Notes: generated by a model not told the origin, from the sequence alone. Shown: positions 16,513 through 31,780, numbered from the stretch's first letter. The stretch is 64,000 bases of DNA from Strigops habroptila (GCF_004027225.2 NC_044282.2:60071225-60135224), one strand, 5' to 3'. Made by a program: numbers and translations.

Positions 16513-19500
16513 ACACCCTGCCCCAGCGTCACCCCTTTGCAAATGCCAAAGAAAATACATTTCTAACCAAAAGCATCTTTTGTATTGGGCTGCAAGGTCA
16601 GAAAGTCACAGAGCCTGACTGGCTGTGAAAAGTCAAGATACAGTTAAGGAACAAATTCAAGATATGGTAAATAAACTTCTCTCGGGCCAGGGTGACCTGT
16701 TGCTCAGCTCCTTGAGCAGGATGGGTGCTCCTGGTGGTTATCCCTCTGGGTGAGAAGGAGGACCGGCAATCAGAACATTTTGCCAAAGAAAACCTTTTGA
16801 TTTAACAGCTGCTGAAAATGGCATGGCAAAATGGTGAGTTCTTCAGGATTTATACACTTGGGAGTAAGACTGTTCGATGATACATATGTCGTTGTTGCAT
16901 ACAGGTTGAAAATTCTTCTACCTCCAAGAAGGAATCCATACAGAGTTTTGAGAGCAGATGCATTTATCAGAGTTAAAATGAGTATTCAAACAATAAAAAA
17001 AAGAAAAATCAGGAACTCCATCATGAAGAAGATAGAAGGGGAGGATCTCTAAGACCATGGTAACTATCTTCTGTGGTGATTAATGGAAGAACACTGATGG
17101 CAAGACTTCAGGAATAAATAAAGTATTAGACATTTGCCTTTCTACATGGAGGAAGACAAAAAAGCAAAAGCTTGAAGGTATTTTATGTCCACACTTCTCC
17201 ACTATGAAGAGTTTAAAACCTATTTATGGGCAGAAATTAGGCAAGATGGAAAGACTATCAATCATGTGCCAAACACTGTGAAATACAACAGACTTCAGAA
17301 AAAATAGGGAATGTTTCGAACAAGATGTTTAAATGTGAAATCCAGGTCAAATGAGGAGGACAGTTTGCCTTCAGGAGTGCCTTCAAACACAAGTAAGTGC
17401 TGCTGAGAGTGAGGATAAACATGACTCCAGCACTAACCATTTTTAAAACAGTAACTGATAAATTCAATCCCATACAAAAATGACTCCTTTGTATGAATAA
17501 CAATCAAGTGGGTCCAGCCAACAGAAATGACACATACTTAACAAATGTAATTACAGCACTTAGCTTCCTTATGCCTCAGTGTTCTGCTTATAATAAGTGG
17601 CCTTGAAAAACAGCATTTTTATAGAAAGCAATTAGTTTGCAAAGCTCTGTGAGGTCCTCATCTGCTCCTCGCAGTAGTTAGGCAGGTATTGCTCATCACA
17701 AAGTGAACTGAACAAAGACATAAAAGCAACCACATCAAATCAAGCAAAGACCATCCTAGTCCATTATTTTTTTGTCTCTAACAGCAGCTCTTTCCCCACG
17801 ATATTCTCACAGACCTCTGGGATTGACACCTGAAGGACTTTATGAACCAGACATGGTATCTGTACATTCAGTATATCTACAGTCACTTGTCATTAATGGT
17901 TTTCTCCTCCACAAACTCACCCATATGCTTTTCAAACTCAGGTAAGCTTGTGGTATCCACACTGGATAATATACCTGCTTCACACGTAATTTTGTTCCCT
18001 CTAATTATATGTAGCTAAGCTGTTACAGAACAATCCCCAACCTGCCTGCCAAAGGGTGAAATTTGAAAGCAGGAGGGAAGAGGGAAAAAAAAAAGTCTTA
18101 TAAATATCTCTGTGGCAAGCTAATCTTATTTCAAAGCCCTTGTTCTTCAAGATTGCTTGGGAGTTAATGTTGTTTATGGTTGTGAAAGCTAGAAGTGCTT
18201 GGAATAAGGGGAGGGCGGAAAGTAGTGATGTTTGCTGGAAGTACATCTCAACAGAAGAAAGGAGGAGAAGGGTCTTTGTACAAATGCTGCTGGCAATGAG
18301 AAGACTTGTGAGGATCAGTCCAGTGAAAGGAGGATTCAGTTAACTTCTGTTGGATAGCGGGCACTGCTGGCTGCATCCCTGTTTAAGACTTGCCGTGGTC
18401 CATCAAATCAATGATCCATCAAACACGGTGTCCTGTTTACCAGCAGCTTGTTTCCTTTGTCCTTCAGAGGACATCCTACTGATCCACTTACAATGCTCCC
18501 CTGAGAAGGGGAACAACATGCAAGCTTCCCCTGCTGGCAGCACCTTTTGCTGTCGGAGGCCACCTCCTTCCTCAGCCAGAAACAACGGAAGAACCTTGAT
18601 TTAGGAGCGGGATTCCCATACCAAGCCCTGCTTCCTCGGCTGCAGGAAAACCTAGCACACCAAGACTAAGAGTTTTAGAAAGTGTGACCCAGGATCAAAT
18701 TTAAGCCCAAATATTTGCATAAACTGCTCCAGGTTCTCTAACCCATCCTAGTACTCCTGGCTGCTCAGTAAAGAACCTCCTGCTATGTTGTCCTCCCAGT
18801 TGTCTAGGAAATGAGGAGTACCTGGACTGCATTGAACCATGACATGTTACAGGGTTTCTGCAGTTTTGGCCAAGTAAGGTCCCTCTCTAGAAAGATGTTT
18901 GGCCATTAACCCCCAAGAAAGGTGCAGCGTTGTCCTCGTTGCCTCCATGTATCATCTCATCAGTTTGGGGAGTGTCTGCGTGTCAGCCCCAACAAATAGA
19001 ATTGCCTTTCAGTGGGCTGGCTTTCAAACAAGAACAGACAGTTCAGGACACTTGCTCTAAGTAAACCACGTAGAGGCGGGCTGGGGAGGAGAAGTACAAC
19101 AGATGGGGACAATGAATGGCATGTGATGGGCTGAGAAGCAGAAGAGATGAGACTCACAGCCCCGGGGCAGGCAGAGGAGTGCACAGAAGCTCTGGAGAGA
19201 CTGAGTGAAGGACACCATTGGAGAAAATGGGCAGAACTAGTGTACTGAGGTCCCAGATGACTCTATGAGCTGGCTGCTGTATGCAGTCACTTCTTACTGG
19301 AGACTTAGCAGCTGTTTCAGGAGAGTTCACCGTGGGCTTTGCTCCATGGCTTTCCAGTCAGAGAAGTGCCAGCAGGGATGCTGGTACCTCAAGTAACACA
19401 CTTCCTGTGTAATCCCAGGCTCTCACATGGGATCCTTCTGGGCCCTCATTTTACCCCCGAGGGAGCCCTTTGCTCCAGCTACCTGTGCACCTCCCAGTCA

Positions 19501-19635
19501 TGTGGGAAGAAGGAAAAACACCAGTGCTAAAATGCAACCGAGATCAGCACTGCATGATGCAAACTGTAACCTGGGGCAAGGGAGACAGTCCAGAACCCTT
19601 GCACACAGATGGCTATTGATGTGGAACCAACTTAA

Positions 19636-19772
19636 ATCATAGAATGGTTTGGATTGGAAGGGAACTTAAAGCTCACCCAGTTCCAACCCCCTGCAGGGAC
19701 ACCTTCCCCTAGACCAGGTTGCTCCAAGCCCCGTCCAACCTGGCCTTGAACACTGCCAGGGATGAGGCTTCC
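19636..19772 (-). mobile_element. CR1 3' end fragment
   Basis: Starts ATCATAGAATGGTTTGGATT and runs to CACTGCCAGGGATGAGGC in minus sense. Confidence 0.92.
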
Positions 19773-22700
19773 TCTGAAAGTTTTGGAACTTCTCTGATCT
19801 GGAAGGCATCTGAGACCCCAGAGCCCACTTCACAGTGGTGCACTGGGTGTAAGGAAGAGATGTGTAGAAGTTGCTGTCTCTGCTGTTCGTGTGAAACACC
19901 TGGGCAGGTGCTTTAAACAAAGCTAATTTCCCCAGAAAGAAAATTGAAGGGGCAGAATTTGTAAACAATCAGCACTGCTCCAGAACCTCAGCACAAATAG
20001 CTTTGGAGGACATGGGAAGGGAAGATGTAGGACTGCATTTTCTTCAGAGGGCTTGTCAGCTCACAGGACACATTCCTGTGGTTAAGATCCAAAAATGTTG
20101 AACCCAGGTTAATAACCCATGAAGCATTCAGTCTTACACTCTTGTCCTATATAGAAATCTACCAGTTGTGTTCGAAAACAGCGTAAAAAGAAATGCCTCC
20201 AACAGGAAGTGCTATCCTAGCCCAGCTCAATATACCTGATACCAAGTGAATTCTCTTTTTAAGACTATTTTAACTTTCACATGTAGATTCTAACAGTATA
20301 TGAATATTTGATAAATAATAATATATTATTATTTAGCCTTAGCCCGGAGTCTTACACTCAGTGGGATCCTTGCTGTGGACCTGCAGCTCCACTAACCTTA
20401 CTCTCTACATGGCCTCCTACTTAGAAGAGCATGTTGATAGGATGAGTTTTCTTCTTGGAATAGCTATCCCCATCTCCTGCCAAAATCAGCAGCAGACTCT
20501 CTTGCACGATATGCTGGAAGCTGCACAAGAGATTGTTGAACAGCTGTCAGCTGGGGCTGTAAATGTGAGTATGTACTGATAGGATGTATCTCCAGCTTTG
20601 AGCATGGTGTCATAACTGCCAGGCTGTCCAGATAGCACAAACACAACAATTCCTACAGTCTCTGTTGCAGCAAAGATTCTCTTGACTTAAGGGAGTCCCC
20701 CCTACACTGGTTTCTGTACCTAAGACCAACCAGGTGACTCATTCTGTTGGGCTGTGGCCTCAGTTAGTGAAGCCAGTTAGGACTTTGCATATAGCTGAGG
20801 CACTGGCCTTGGCTGGGGAAGGGGGAGCTGTCTCTTTCTATTGTTCTTTCAAGAAGCACAACCTTGCTCAAAAAATATTATATAACCTAAGGGCCCTACA
20901 CTGCCACTGGGCTGGTGACTTCAGTAAGAGCGGGAACACTGGAAACAACAGTCTAACAAAGGAGGAAAAACTCTTAGTGGCTGTTCATGCAGAAGAGCCA
21001 CTGGAAGGATGCATTGTCAGGAGAGACAGCAGAGGAAGCTTGAAATGCAAAGGTGATGATTGACAACTGAAAAATTGGTTAGGTACTACAGCCCTCTCTG
21101 ATGTCTGGGCAGTCAAGGACTGGGTGATATAGCCTAGGAGAACTAGTCATATCAATGAGCTGCAGTCCTGACCAGGAGTGTGGATGGTGCAGAACAGGCT
21201 TTGAGCACATGGACTGATCCAGGCAAAGCTCATGGGAAGCAGGAAGAACAAGATGCAGCCTTTCAGCAATATCACAGTTAAGATACTAGCAGATTCTTCC
21301 ATGACCAGGTCAGTCACTTGGATAAACCTAAGAGCCATACTGATCTATGCTCACTGGGAATGGCAGATGATTCACCATGTTTATTGATGAATACTGATTT
21401 GGATCCCATTTCTGCCCTCAGACAAGAATATGTGATTCCCATAAGAGGCAGTGTATGCAACAGTTGAAGACTATAACATGCAATTTGGAGAGACAAAAAA
21501 CAAAAAAAACCCAACAAAACAAAACAGCTCAGATAAGAGGGGAAGGAAGTTACAGAGTCTCCACTCAAGGAAAAAGTGGTACAGCCTGATTTATTTTATT
21601 TCTCCTAATAATTTTCATAGAAAATGTGTTGCTGGGAACATCACTGTATGGAATCATACTGATCTGGAAATAGTGCTGGGAGGTTGGCTCAGAAGACCCA
21701 CATGAACTGAAGAATGTAATAAGACATGATCACCAGAGGACAAGAGGCACGTAGTACTATAAGATCAGTGTATAGCAGGTTGTATTCTTATGTTCTTACG
21801 TTTTTTCTACAAGCTTTTGCCACTGCCCACTGTCAAGAGACAGGTTACCAAGGACTTTTGCATTGACTTTATCTGATCTTATGTCCCTCAGACCATAGCA
21901 GCCAGTCCTACTGAGTGAATTGTCAATTCTAGAGTTGTTCCTATTGTGTCCAAACATGCCATGGTAGCCACAAAGAGTCACCAAGGAGGGAGACTGAACT
22001 TCACTTTGATGACAGCTCAGCCACACAGAATGTGAAAAGAAGAAACATCTTCTCCCTGTGGCACTGAACTGGTTTAACCCTGATGCTCATTATCCCCAAC
22101 AGATCTGACACGGGCTGTGCTTGTGCACAAGAAGGTGTCACATTGTGTTGGCAGGCAAAGGAGAACCTCGTACTGATCAAAGTCAGTTGTACTCTACCCC
22201 TCTGTGAGTGACTGGCATTGCTTTTGCACCTGAACATGTATGTCACCATTTCCTTGGAGGAGAATAAATGGGGAAGATGTTATTTAGAAGTCATTCTTTT
22301 AATTAAAAGAATGAGCTTGATGCTCTTTGTTTCAATTAGATTGTGCCTTGTATTTTTTTGACTTTTTCTTTAGATGAGAGGTGAAGCACTGGGTGAGCTC
22401 CCACAAAGTGTAAACACAGATGTTAGCCCTTCAGACAGGCTGAGGAGGCACATGCTGACTGTTCAACACACTGTGTTAGATTGCAGCCTGAAAGGTAGTG
22501 TTTTATCCATGCAGGATGGTCAGAGAAAGCCCAAGTTTCTGCATCAGGTTTAGCTCCAGCAGTGGGTACACACATCTTAGTGACTGCAGTGGCTGTAGTC
22601 ACATTTCTCTGCCTAAGAGGAGTATACAGCATCTTGCACAGTAATGTACCAGGATAAAGCCTTCAGTGCTCCCCAGATGCTTTTGTGTTGCTGCCTTCTT

Positions 22701-22910
22701 ATAGTCAACATCTTTTTGGGAACACAGGATAGCAATCCCATGAGAGCAGCTCCCGTTAGAGGCAGACATTTCTCTACCGCAATGCGAGACACACGAATAT
22801 TGCTAATGCACTGATGCAAGATACTTTTTATGGGGTTTTTTTTTATATCCATGATGCTAATTTCCACTCTCATGGTGAGGGGTTTTACAAGAGATATGAG
22901 ACACCATTAT

Positions 22911-22970
22911 CACAGAAGCACAGAATGGTTTGGGTTTGGAGGGACCTTAAAGCTCATCTAGTTCCAAGCC
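22911..22970 (-). mobile_element. Short CR1 3' end fragment
   Basis: Only about 60 bp: CACAGAATGGTTTGGGTTTG through AGCTCATCTAGTTCCAA. Confidence 0.8.
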
Positions 22971-25900
22971 TGAAAAAGATCACTTGCAGAAGGAGCAGAG
23001 GTTCAGTTGCTAAGCCATTTAAGAGCAGGTTAGGTAAGCCCCATGGACAAAGATATACCTTTAGTGGATCCTGCCTTAGGGCAAAAGAGAGGCTTAAAGA
23101 CCTCCTCTCTTCATACTTATCATCAAAATCTCTCCCCATTGCTTGCTACTTCTGCAGCTCTGAAGCCTTTGCCGTTTAGCTCTGTTTACATATAAAGCAA
23201 TCCTCCAGTTCTGGTGTCACCTGTAGACTGGTTCGTGATTTAATATCCAAGAAACATAAAACAGCAAGGGGACAGTTGTTTATCCTGAGAATGCACCAAA
23301 AATGTCATTGATTCAAGTTTTGAATATTACATAATCCTCAAGGAGCCCTGACCTGCGCTGCAACCAGCTAGTAGGAATTCCTAGATCTCGGGAAGAGACG
23401 TGCTTATTATTTTGGGGAAGGAAACAGCTTCATTTTTTCCCTGAAGGCTTTCCTATACATGCCCATTTACCCACTGTCTCGCAGCTTCACATTCAAGCAA
23501 ACAAATGGATGAAGGATACACCACAAATACAAGAACAATGATTTGAGATATATTTGCATGTATAGCTAACAAGCCAAGCAGGGAAAAATCAGGGCCCAAG
23601 TCATACCCTTCATGAACATTTGCCTGTACAGAGGCCGTAATGTTGCTAAGAAATCCACAGCAAGCTGAGTGCCCTTAAGCAGGGCTTTCACACCACAGAG
23701 TGGATGCACAGAGCTCTCAGGGGCAGGCAGGTGCCCTAATTCAAAGTGACTCTCACTTCTTTTTTGCTGACTTTCCAGGTTTTCCAGCAGAGCTCCTGAG
23801 AACATCACATGGAAGGCTCAGGACACAAACAGTGAGTCCCAACCAATCTCCCTGCTCTTCACAGCTTCTATAAGGGCCAAATGCATTCATCCTGTAACAA
23901 ACATAAGTAACCACAGCCAAAACCAAAGGCAGAATGGAAATGTTATATACAGCAACTGGTTTTGCAGAACTCAACCCACTAACAGTGTCTAGCATGCACA
24001 CAGCATCCAATTTTCTTCTTTCCTTATCGGTCTTGACAGTGCAGGTTTAGACACAGGGGTTCATTTCAAGTAGGCTATGGAAACAAGATACATAATTAGT
24101 GAAGTTAATGACAAGTTTCCAGTCTAAACAGGAACGTCACATCGAACAATGATCAGGGCAGTAGAAGACAGTTTGTTCACAGTAAATCTTCTCTGCCCAG
24201 TAAATCATGGTCTGCTTTTCTAAAGGTCTGTATGTTCTAAAAACCATACAACCCGGTATGAAAACAAGCTCATACAGGTCTCAGAGATGAGCAGATGTTG
24301 CAAAACAGTGTAAAGGTTAAGGAATGTACCCTGTGAGATGTGAAACCCAGACTATCTTAAAAATTCAGACAAAGCCTCACACCAAGTTTATCACACAGCA
24401 CAAAGAACAGCGGTCATTAATGCAATGAATTTACTTGTTCTCCTCTATCAAGGTTCATCTGGATCTGGCCTTCTAGCATTATAGCTGGGCTGTTCAGTGT
24501 GTACCTGAGCTAGTGCATACCCAAAAACACGGCAAGGTTTCAAGCCCTATAAGAAAGGGAAGACTTCATTGGAAAGGACTTTCCAAACCAAACAGGGTCC
24601 GTCTGAGGCTGGCAGCATCTGCTGTACCAACCTGAGGCAACCCCTGCAGTTGATGGGGCACTTCGCTAAGCAAAAGCAACCTACCATTCATCAGAGTCAT
24701 TTCTGTAGGGAAACAAAGCAGAGGAGAAAACCCCTGTAATCAGGTTAATGGCACTTTCCCAACTGTATTTACTGAGAACATTTGTTAAATAGACTTTGGA
24801 GAATAAATACTGGGTTTATGAAAAGCACTCGGGTTTTATCTGATAATGTAATGTAAAGCTTCTCTGTCAGGGGCTCAGATGCTCCAAAATCTGTGACTTG
24901 CCAGATCTGGGAATAGTGGCACAACTGCGCAATGTAGCTCACTATGGTCCAGGGAACCACTGGGTTTCATTGGTCTTGAAGAGTGCAACTTCCATGAATT
25001 GACCTGCAAAAAGCCTGCTAAAACCACAGCAGTGCATTTAATGAAATCTGCAAGGCCTCATGACTTAAATCCCTCATCTCCAAAGTGACGTTCAGTTAAC
25101 CTCGAAACTTTCACTCTAAAACAAAGCTGACTTTTGGCAAAAGACCTTGGAGGGAAACTTCAGGACAGACAAGTCAAAATGCATTTCAGATGGAATCTAA
25201 AGCGGCCATCTCTGCAAAATGGAGCCACTACCACAGCTGCAGAATCATTTATCCAGTGCTAGGAGCGTGCTTGATGCGTCCAAGGACAGGCAGACACCTT
25301 TCCCACAGACTCACCAACCTCTCGCAGCTGTTCAGACCGAGCAGAGCAGCCAGCAGCAGCGTGCAGAGTGTCAGTGAAAAATCGGCTTAAGAGCTACTTG
25401 CCATTGCTGGAGGGTAACGAGGCGCCGTGTTACGAGTGAGGGAGAGGCAAAAAGCATTGAAGAAATCCATTTTCCATACAGAGTCATTAGATAATCTCCA
25501 TAATCTAGCATGATGAGTTTAAAACCTTTGCTCTTGAAGTTTAATAGTCCTCTGATTGAAATAGAAGCGGTTCATTCGTTCTCAATTGATGTCTCTCAGG
25601 CAATGGGTGTTGTAGATCAACTTCTGGGGATCTTTCTGCCTTTACAGTAAAGTCCCCTCTAGCATAGGTGATGGAGTTGGAATTATATTTTCCATGTTTC
25701 AATTAGTACAATTTTGTTGTTATTCCTGCAGGCTGAGCTGTAATTGACATTTTTCCATCCCCCCCTGGCAATATGAGGACTGTTGGAAGGGAAAAGGGAA
25801 CTGCATGCTGCCTTCAGCTCTTTATTTATCCACAGCTTTTTGTTGAAGTAAGATATAAATGTACATCAGCATATGCTTTAGCTAAAAACAAGAGCTTGCC

Positions 25901-27322
25901 AACTCCAGCAGGTTGGGAATTTTCCATCCACAGAAAGAGCAATCTCAGCAAAAGAAAAAAGAAAAAAATAAAAAAAATGCATTAAAATTGCCCTTGGGTC
26001 AAAAAGGGGGTTTTGCCTAAATCATTCAACTTATTTTTTTTCATTACCCTTAAATCAAAAGTCAGCATTTTCTTGAGATAGATGCAAAGTGTTCAAGTCA
26101 CATCACTGTTAAGCTGCATGACTTCGGGCCGCTGTTTGCTTGCTGGGACTGCAGCTTTGGGTGCTGTACACTTGTAGCCTTTCCAAATTAAACAAGAAAG
26201 CCAAGCACTTGATCACCAAGACCCAAAGGGAACATGAATTCAAGAGGCAATTTGCAGAGGATAGCTCCATAGTGAGTATTAAACGTGACAATCCAGATAC
26301 AACTTCTGCCTCAAGTAGTCATTGAACTGCTTCTGACTGGAGTCTGGGAAATATCCCATTCCCTATATTCCCTCCTTACATATCCACTGATGCTGGTTGC
26401 TGGAGACCAAGTGTAGAGATGCTTGCACCTCCACTCTGAGCAGCATGGTCATTCTTACATGCTTGCATTAAGCCAACTCGGCTTTTTCCCATGGCAGTGT
26501 CCTGCTCTTGGGAGACATTGTCTGGGCAGGAGTCCAGAGCATGAAAATACAACACATAAAGTATCCCAGGCCCCTCTGAGCATATGGCTCACTGAGCTGG
26601 AACCTTTAGCTCTGCAGCCCAAAAAGAAATCCTGATATATTAAAATGCTTTTGTTAAAGGTGCCTAAAGGAAATACTCCGTCAGGCTTAACTAAATAAAG
26701 AAAAAAAGGTGTCACACAAAAATATGTGTGCATGCTTTATTTTTAGGTCTTAATTCTCAGCCAGGACAAAGACCAGCATTAAAGTATCAGAAACAATTTC
26801 CTGAGAGAGAAACCTTTCACAGAGCTCTGCGAGCAAAATAAAACCCTCCACTGCACATGAGATCTCCCCAGCCTAGAGATCAGAGGCAGGCTCAACCACA
26901 TGCGACAGCTATTAATCACATCACTGAATGCCTGGCTGGGCAGTACTTGGGCACAGCTACAGGGCATGAGCAGAAGACCCTACACAAAACACTGCTCCCT
27001 GATATGCACTTATAAAAGAAAGAAAAAGCACTTCAGTTTCATCATCCAGCTGTTTCAAATGGATTGTTGTCAAGCCTGCCAACAAAACCCCAAAACAAAC
27101 ATGGCATTTGTTATAGGTACAAGATTCGAGTCAGTTCAGGGGTGAGACAGACTCTGAGTTTATTAATTCCACTCCCCCTCCAAAGGCAAGTGATGAACGA
27201 AATTGTTTCAGAGCATCACAAAGTTAGGTGAGGAAACAAAGCAGGACTGGCCACTCTTTTCAAGGCCTTCATGCACTAACAAATGGCCAGTTTTAAAACC
27301 TCAGCTCACAAAGTGTGGACAT

Positions 27323-27424
27323 CTTGGGAAAATGGTCTAGAGTGAGGTGTCCCTGCCCATAGCAGGGGCTTGGAACTAGATGGTCTTAAGGTCCTTTCCA
27401 ACCCAAACTATTCTATAATTCTAT
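27323..27424 (+). mobile_element. CR1 3' end fragment
   Basis: Plus sense, GTGTCCCTGCCCATAGCAGG to CTATTCTATAATTCTATG. Confidence 0.88.
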
Positions 27425-29129
27425 GCAAATGGTGTAACAGAGGCTGCAGGTGGGGAAAATCCTTTGCTGGATAGAGAAGCTGAGTGCTCACAACTCCTGG
27501 CTCCCAAGTGCCTAATTGAGTTTGAAAGAATTGTTAAGTACCATTCACAAAACCAGCTGTCTCTAAAAGAGGGAAATCTGCAGCAGGAAAATAAACACAA
27601 AGAAGTCTCTTGTTAGACTGCAAAGCCTCAAAAAAGGCATTGAAAGCCCTTGGGGAAGCAAAACTATGGGAGTATCAGCAGTATCACTCCTGCTGTAGAT
27701 TGAGAGGTATCTTCAACAAACTAAAGGGTCACCTGAATCCTACATGATGCCTCAAAGGCCACCAGCAGCCAGCCAGGGCACAGTACACAGAGGAAAATCT
27801 AAGAGTTATGCTTCCCTGGCATCCTGATGTCATATTGCTCAGGGACTTTGAGTCACAGCTGATGTCTTTGTGTTAAATAACCCTTGATGGATTTTTCTTT
27901 CCCTTGCTTAGCTGCTTTTTGAACCCGTGTCATGTTTGCCGTCTACCATGTTCCATGGCCGTGAGGTTCCCAGCTGAACCACACACGCTGCCAAATGCCA
28001 CCAGTGGTTGTTTCAAGTGCCACCTGCTGATTTCCTCTAGTGCACCTTAATTCTTGTGTGAGGCAGAGAAAATTGTTGTTCTTCACCTTCTTCATGCCAA
28101 TATATCTGAGATCTCCATCATATCACCACCTCAGCAATCACACTGAGGGGTCTACCACCAAATCAAAGGAGAGGGAAGAGCAGAGCCTCTAGCATGACTC
28201 CACGGCTGCTCTCAGGAAGGGCACTATGGATCCAGCCTTGCAGTGAGGGCAAACAGACCTCACCTGGCATGCTGGAGGTAAAAAGAAAAGATCCTGTTGT
28301 CTCCAGGGCCCTGATCTACGTTGAGCCAAATGGCTTTTTCCACTCAGGAAGGATGATGCATGGAGTAGTAGTGGTTTTGCTCTATCTGCTAGCCTGGCTC
28401 TATAAAGTTCTCTTCTAGACCAGTACCATGCCAGAATGGCAGATCCATTGGACTGACAAGAAGCAGGAGTGATTTAATAACCCAGTTACTTCTTCCAGCA
28501 CCAAGGCAACCATCTGGAGCATTAAACTGGGACAAACACAAGCTATATGGCACTTCCAGCAAGCTGACCCTGAAGCCACCCTGTCCTCCTGGTTCAACTG
28601 TGAGCCAAGGCCTCTCTGATACAGCCCAGCTGGGTAACCCTGCCTCTGAGAACCAAGGAGACTGTCAACTTGTGAGAAAGAGCACAGAGCCCTGCGAGAT
28701 AACAAAGGTAAAACCAAGGACAGAGATTTGTCAAGAGATTTTGTCAAAGATTGTCAAGACCTGAAAGGTAGCAGCTCCAAGGTGCAAGAGGAAGAACCTC
28801 AGCACAGGAAGGCAGAAAATCCTGAAGGGGTGAAAATGCAATCCCCCATAGATAGCACCTCAGCAGCATGGATGTTCCATTCCAGCAAGCAGCTGAGGCT
28901 GACCCTCCTGCCTGATGAGCACCCATCAGCACAGAAAAGACCCTTTGGGTGTCTTTCTCAGTGGTCAGCACAGCCTTGTAGCTCGCTAGTCCTCACCTGT
29001 ATTGTATCCTGCTCACAGTCCCTGTGCATGATAAAAGATGCCCCCAAAACAGCTCCAAGGAGACAGGGAGAGTTACCAACTACTAGGTTGCTTATATGTT
29101 TTATATTTTTCATGGTATCTAGGTTTTTG

Positions 29130-29222
29130 GGTTCTGTGGGTTTGTTTTCTTGTTGGTTTTTTGTTTTGTTTTGGGTTTGTGTTTATTTGATTTTTTGTTT
29201 TGTTTTGTTTGGGGTTTTTTAA
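29130..29222 (+). repeat. T/G-rich simple sequence
   Basis: Runs of TTTTG and TTTGTTTTG make a low-complexity tract. It creates the hydrophobic tail of a spurious reading frame. Confidence 0.85.
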
Positions 29223-31129
29223 TCCATGTCCAAAAGACTGCCAACAAGAAAAGCAAGTTCAGAAACAGCATATGGAGGAATATTGGAAATGCAAATTAAA
29301 AGAGCCAAGGGGAAGAGAGTAGGACCTGTTCCAACAAGCTGCTCTGCCTCTCAAGGCCGTGATGACAGGGAAGGGAAAGTCAGATCTGGGCCGGGTGTTA
29401 AGGCAACATTCTCATCAGGAAGAAATCCAGGGAGCTGAAGAAAGAGAGAGAGGACAGCAAAAGGTTGATTTTAACTCAGGAAGGGGGACAGCTTGGTCCT
29501 CACAGCACAGCACCGTCTTCACTCATACAGGAGGTGCCATCCTGTAACAGCAGCTGAGTTACAGATTTAAGAATGCTCCTAATTTGGAAAACAATATATG
29601 CACCATCCTCTAAGGGATCTGCTTCTTCGGTAGTTTATCCTACTTCTTTTCTTTCCCCCTTCAAGCTGTTCCAAAACAGCAACAATTTTAACACGGTGTC
29701 GCTCGGGTACAACGCAAGCCCAAGCAATGGCAGTGTACAGGCCATCCTCTTTTTCGGGGCAGGGGGAGGGGGCAGATTATTAGAACACAGAAGCTGGCAA
29801 ACTCTGGAGCATCCTTTGCACGGCATGTGGGGAGGCACTCCTCGAAGCTGGGACTGCCAAAAGGGCCAGGGCAAGGACCAGGGAATGCTGCTATTGGGAG
29901 TCTCCAGCAGCAGACAACAGCCATCCACCCTCTCCCAGGAATCCTAGGCAGTACAGTGCCATGGAGCCAATGGCTCCACGAGTGCTCTTGTCACTCTCCC
30001 TCCTCCACTCTAGTACAACCTACTGTTCCTGGACAGCTAAGCAAAAGGAGCTCTTCCTGGCCTTGCAGGACATCTGCAGGAAACACAGCGGAGCTCTTGC
30101 CATAGAGATGTGCTACCCCTTAGGTTTAATGCTCTGCCCAATACAAGGCTCATGCCCACAGGGTATAGTATTTCTGTAGACCAGCTATTTTTAGTGCTGT
30201 TGACAATCATGCAGATACTAAATACACGGCTTTCTGTAAGATTAGCAGTGACCAAGGTTTCAGGTATGCCTTCTGATCTCCCCTTTTAGCTCTACCTGGG
30301 CTTTACTGCATGCCTGGTAGCGCAGAGCTGGCTTAGTGCCTAGAGCTTTGATCAAAGCTGTACAATAGCCAAGCAGTTTCTGTCCCAAAGAGTAAACAGA
30401 CAAGAGGCACAGGAGAACAGGGAACTTTGCCTGGACTCACTCAGAAAGTGCACTTCTTCAGCCAAGACTGATGCAGATGACTTGGGATGACACCAGCAAT
30501 CTGTGGCAGTGGCAGGACCAGGACTTCAGTCTCACAATCCCCAGTCAAATGTCTAAAAAACCATAAAAATAATAATACAAAAATAAAAATCAATCATCCT
30601 TCCAGTTCACATGAGGATCCAGTGGCAGTGACAGAGCTTTAGATGACCGCTCATTAAACCACATTACGCATCTTCCCTGTGACTCAATTACTAAAAGCAT
30701 CTAAATTGCAATGTTTAACACCGCAGATGCTGACTCAGGCTGCAGGGCTTTTCCCTTTGGCCGGGTCCCTTACCAGTTTCTCCAATCCAACGTGCCATGT
30801 GGAATCACAAACAGACGGACTGACACAAGTGAGGAGGAAAAAGAGGTGGAGGACAACAGCAGCATTTGAATTCAGCATTGCCAAAGCCTTTCCCATTGTG
30901 AAATGACAGCCTCGCCAACTGCTGGCAGTGCAGCCAGGGTACTTTGTGTATTTGATGTTGCGCAAGTACCCATTAAGAATCTGTGGAAGAAAACCTTTTT
31001 CCCAGGGAGGCCTTTTATTTATTTATTTTCCTTCCCAAACATAGGAAAACGTAGAAAGCAGAGCCCTGTACTTACCCCACTGTAGTTTAGATTGCTGTTC
31101 TCTCCCTGAAATAACTGATTAAATAGGAA

Positions 31130-31780
31130 GTGGGGCTGTTGGTCAACGAGAAGCTCAACATGACCCAGCAGCGTGCGCTTGAGCCCAGAAACCAACCGTG
31201 TCCTGGGCTGCGTGACCAGCAGGTCGAGGGAGGGGATTCTCCCCCTCTGCTCCGCTCTGGTGAGACCTCCCCATTCAGCCCTGCGTCCAGCTCTGCAGCC
31301 CAGACACAAGAAGGATGTGGAGCTGCTGGAGTGAGTCCAGAGGAGGCCACGATGATGCTCTGAGGGCTGGAGCACCTCTGCTATGGAGACAGGCTGAGAG
31401 AGCTGGGCTTGTTCAGCCTGGAGAAGAGAAGGCTCCGGGGAGACCTTAGAGCAACTTCCAGTGCCTAAAGGGGCTGACAAGAAACCTGGAGAGGGGCTTT
31501 TGACCAGGGCCTGTAGGGACAGGACAAGGGGGAATGGCTTTAACCTGACAGAAGGGAGATTCAGATATTAGGAAGAAGTTGTTCCCTGTGAGGGTGGTGA
31601 GGCCCTGGCACAGGTTGCCCAGAGAAGCTGTGGCTGCCCCATCCCTGGCAGTGTTCAAGGCCAGGCTGGACGGGGCTTGGAGCAACCTGCTCTAGCGGAA
31701 GGTGTTCCTGCCTGTGGCTGGGGGTGGGAACTGGATGGTCTTTAGGTCCCTTCCAACCCAAACCACTCTGTGATTCTATG
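31130..31780 (+). mobile_element. CR1 fragment, ~650 bp, with RT-ORF remnant
   Basis: Plus sense from the GAGAAGCTCAACATGAC region of the reverse-transcriptase ORF to the GTGATTCTATG tail. The coding remnant is frame-broken. Confidence 0.93.

Larger units (their letters stand above)
16513..31129. other. Gene-free interval between TDH and MTMR9
   Basis: Only CR1 fragments and low-complexity tracts are recognised in nearly 15 kb. Small open frames are numerous but none has a recognisable domain, and none joins neighbours through in-phase splice sites that I could find. Confidence 0.5.

Noticed and set aside
28728-29222. 164-codon open frame ending in a hydrophobic tail that looks like a membrane segment
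   Set aside because: The tail is translated T/G simple repeat; the rest resembles nothing known.
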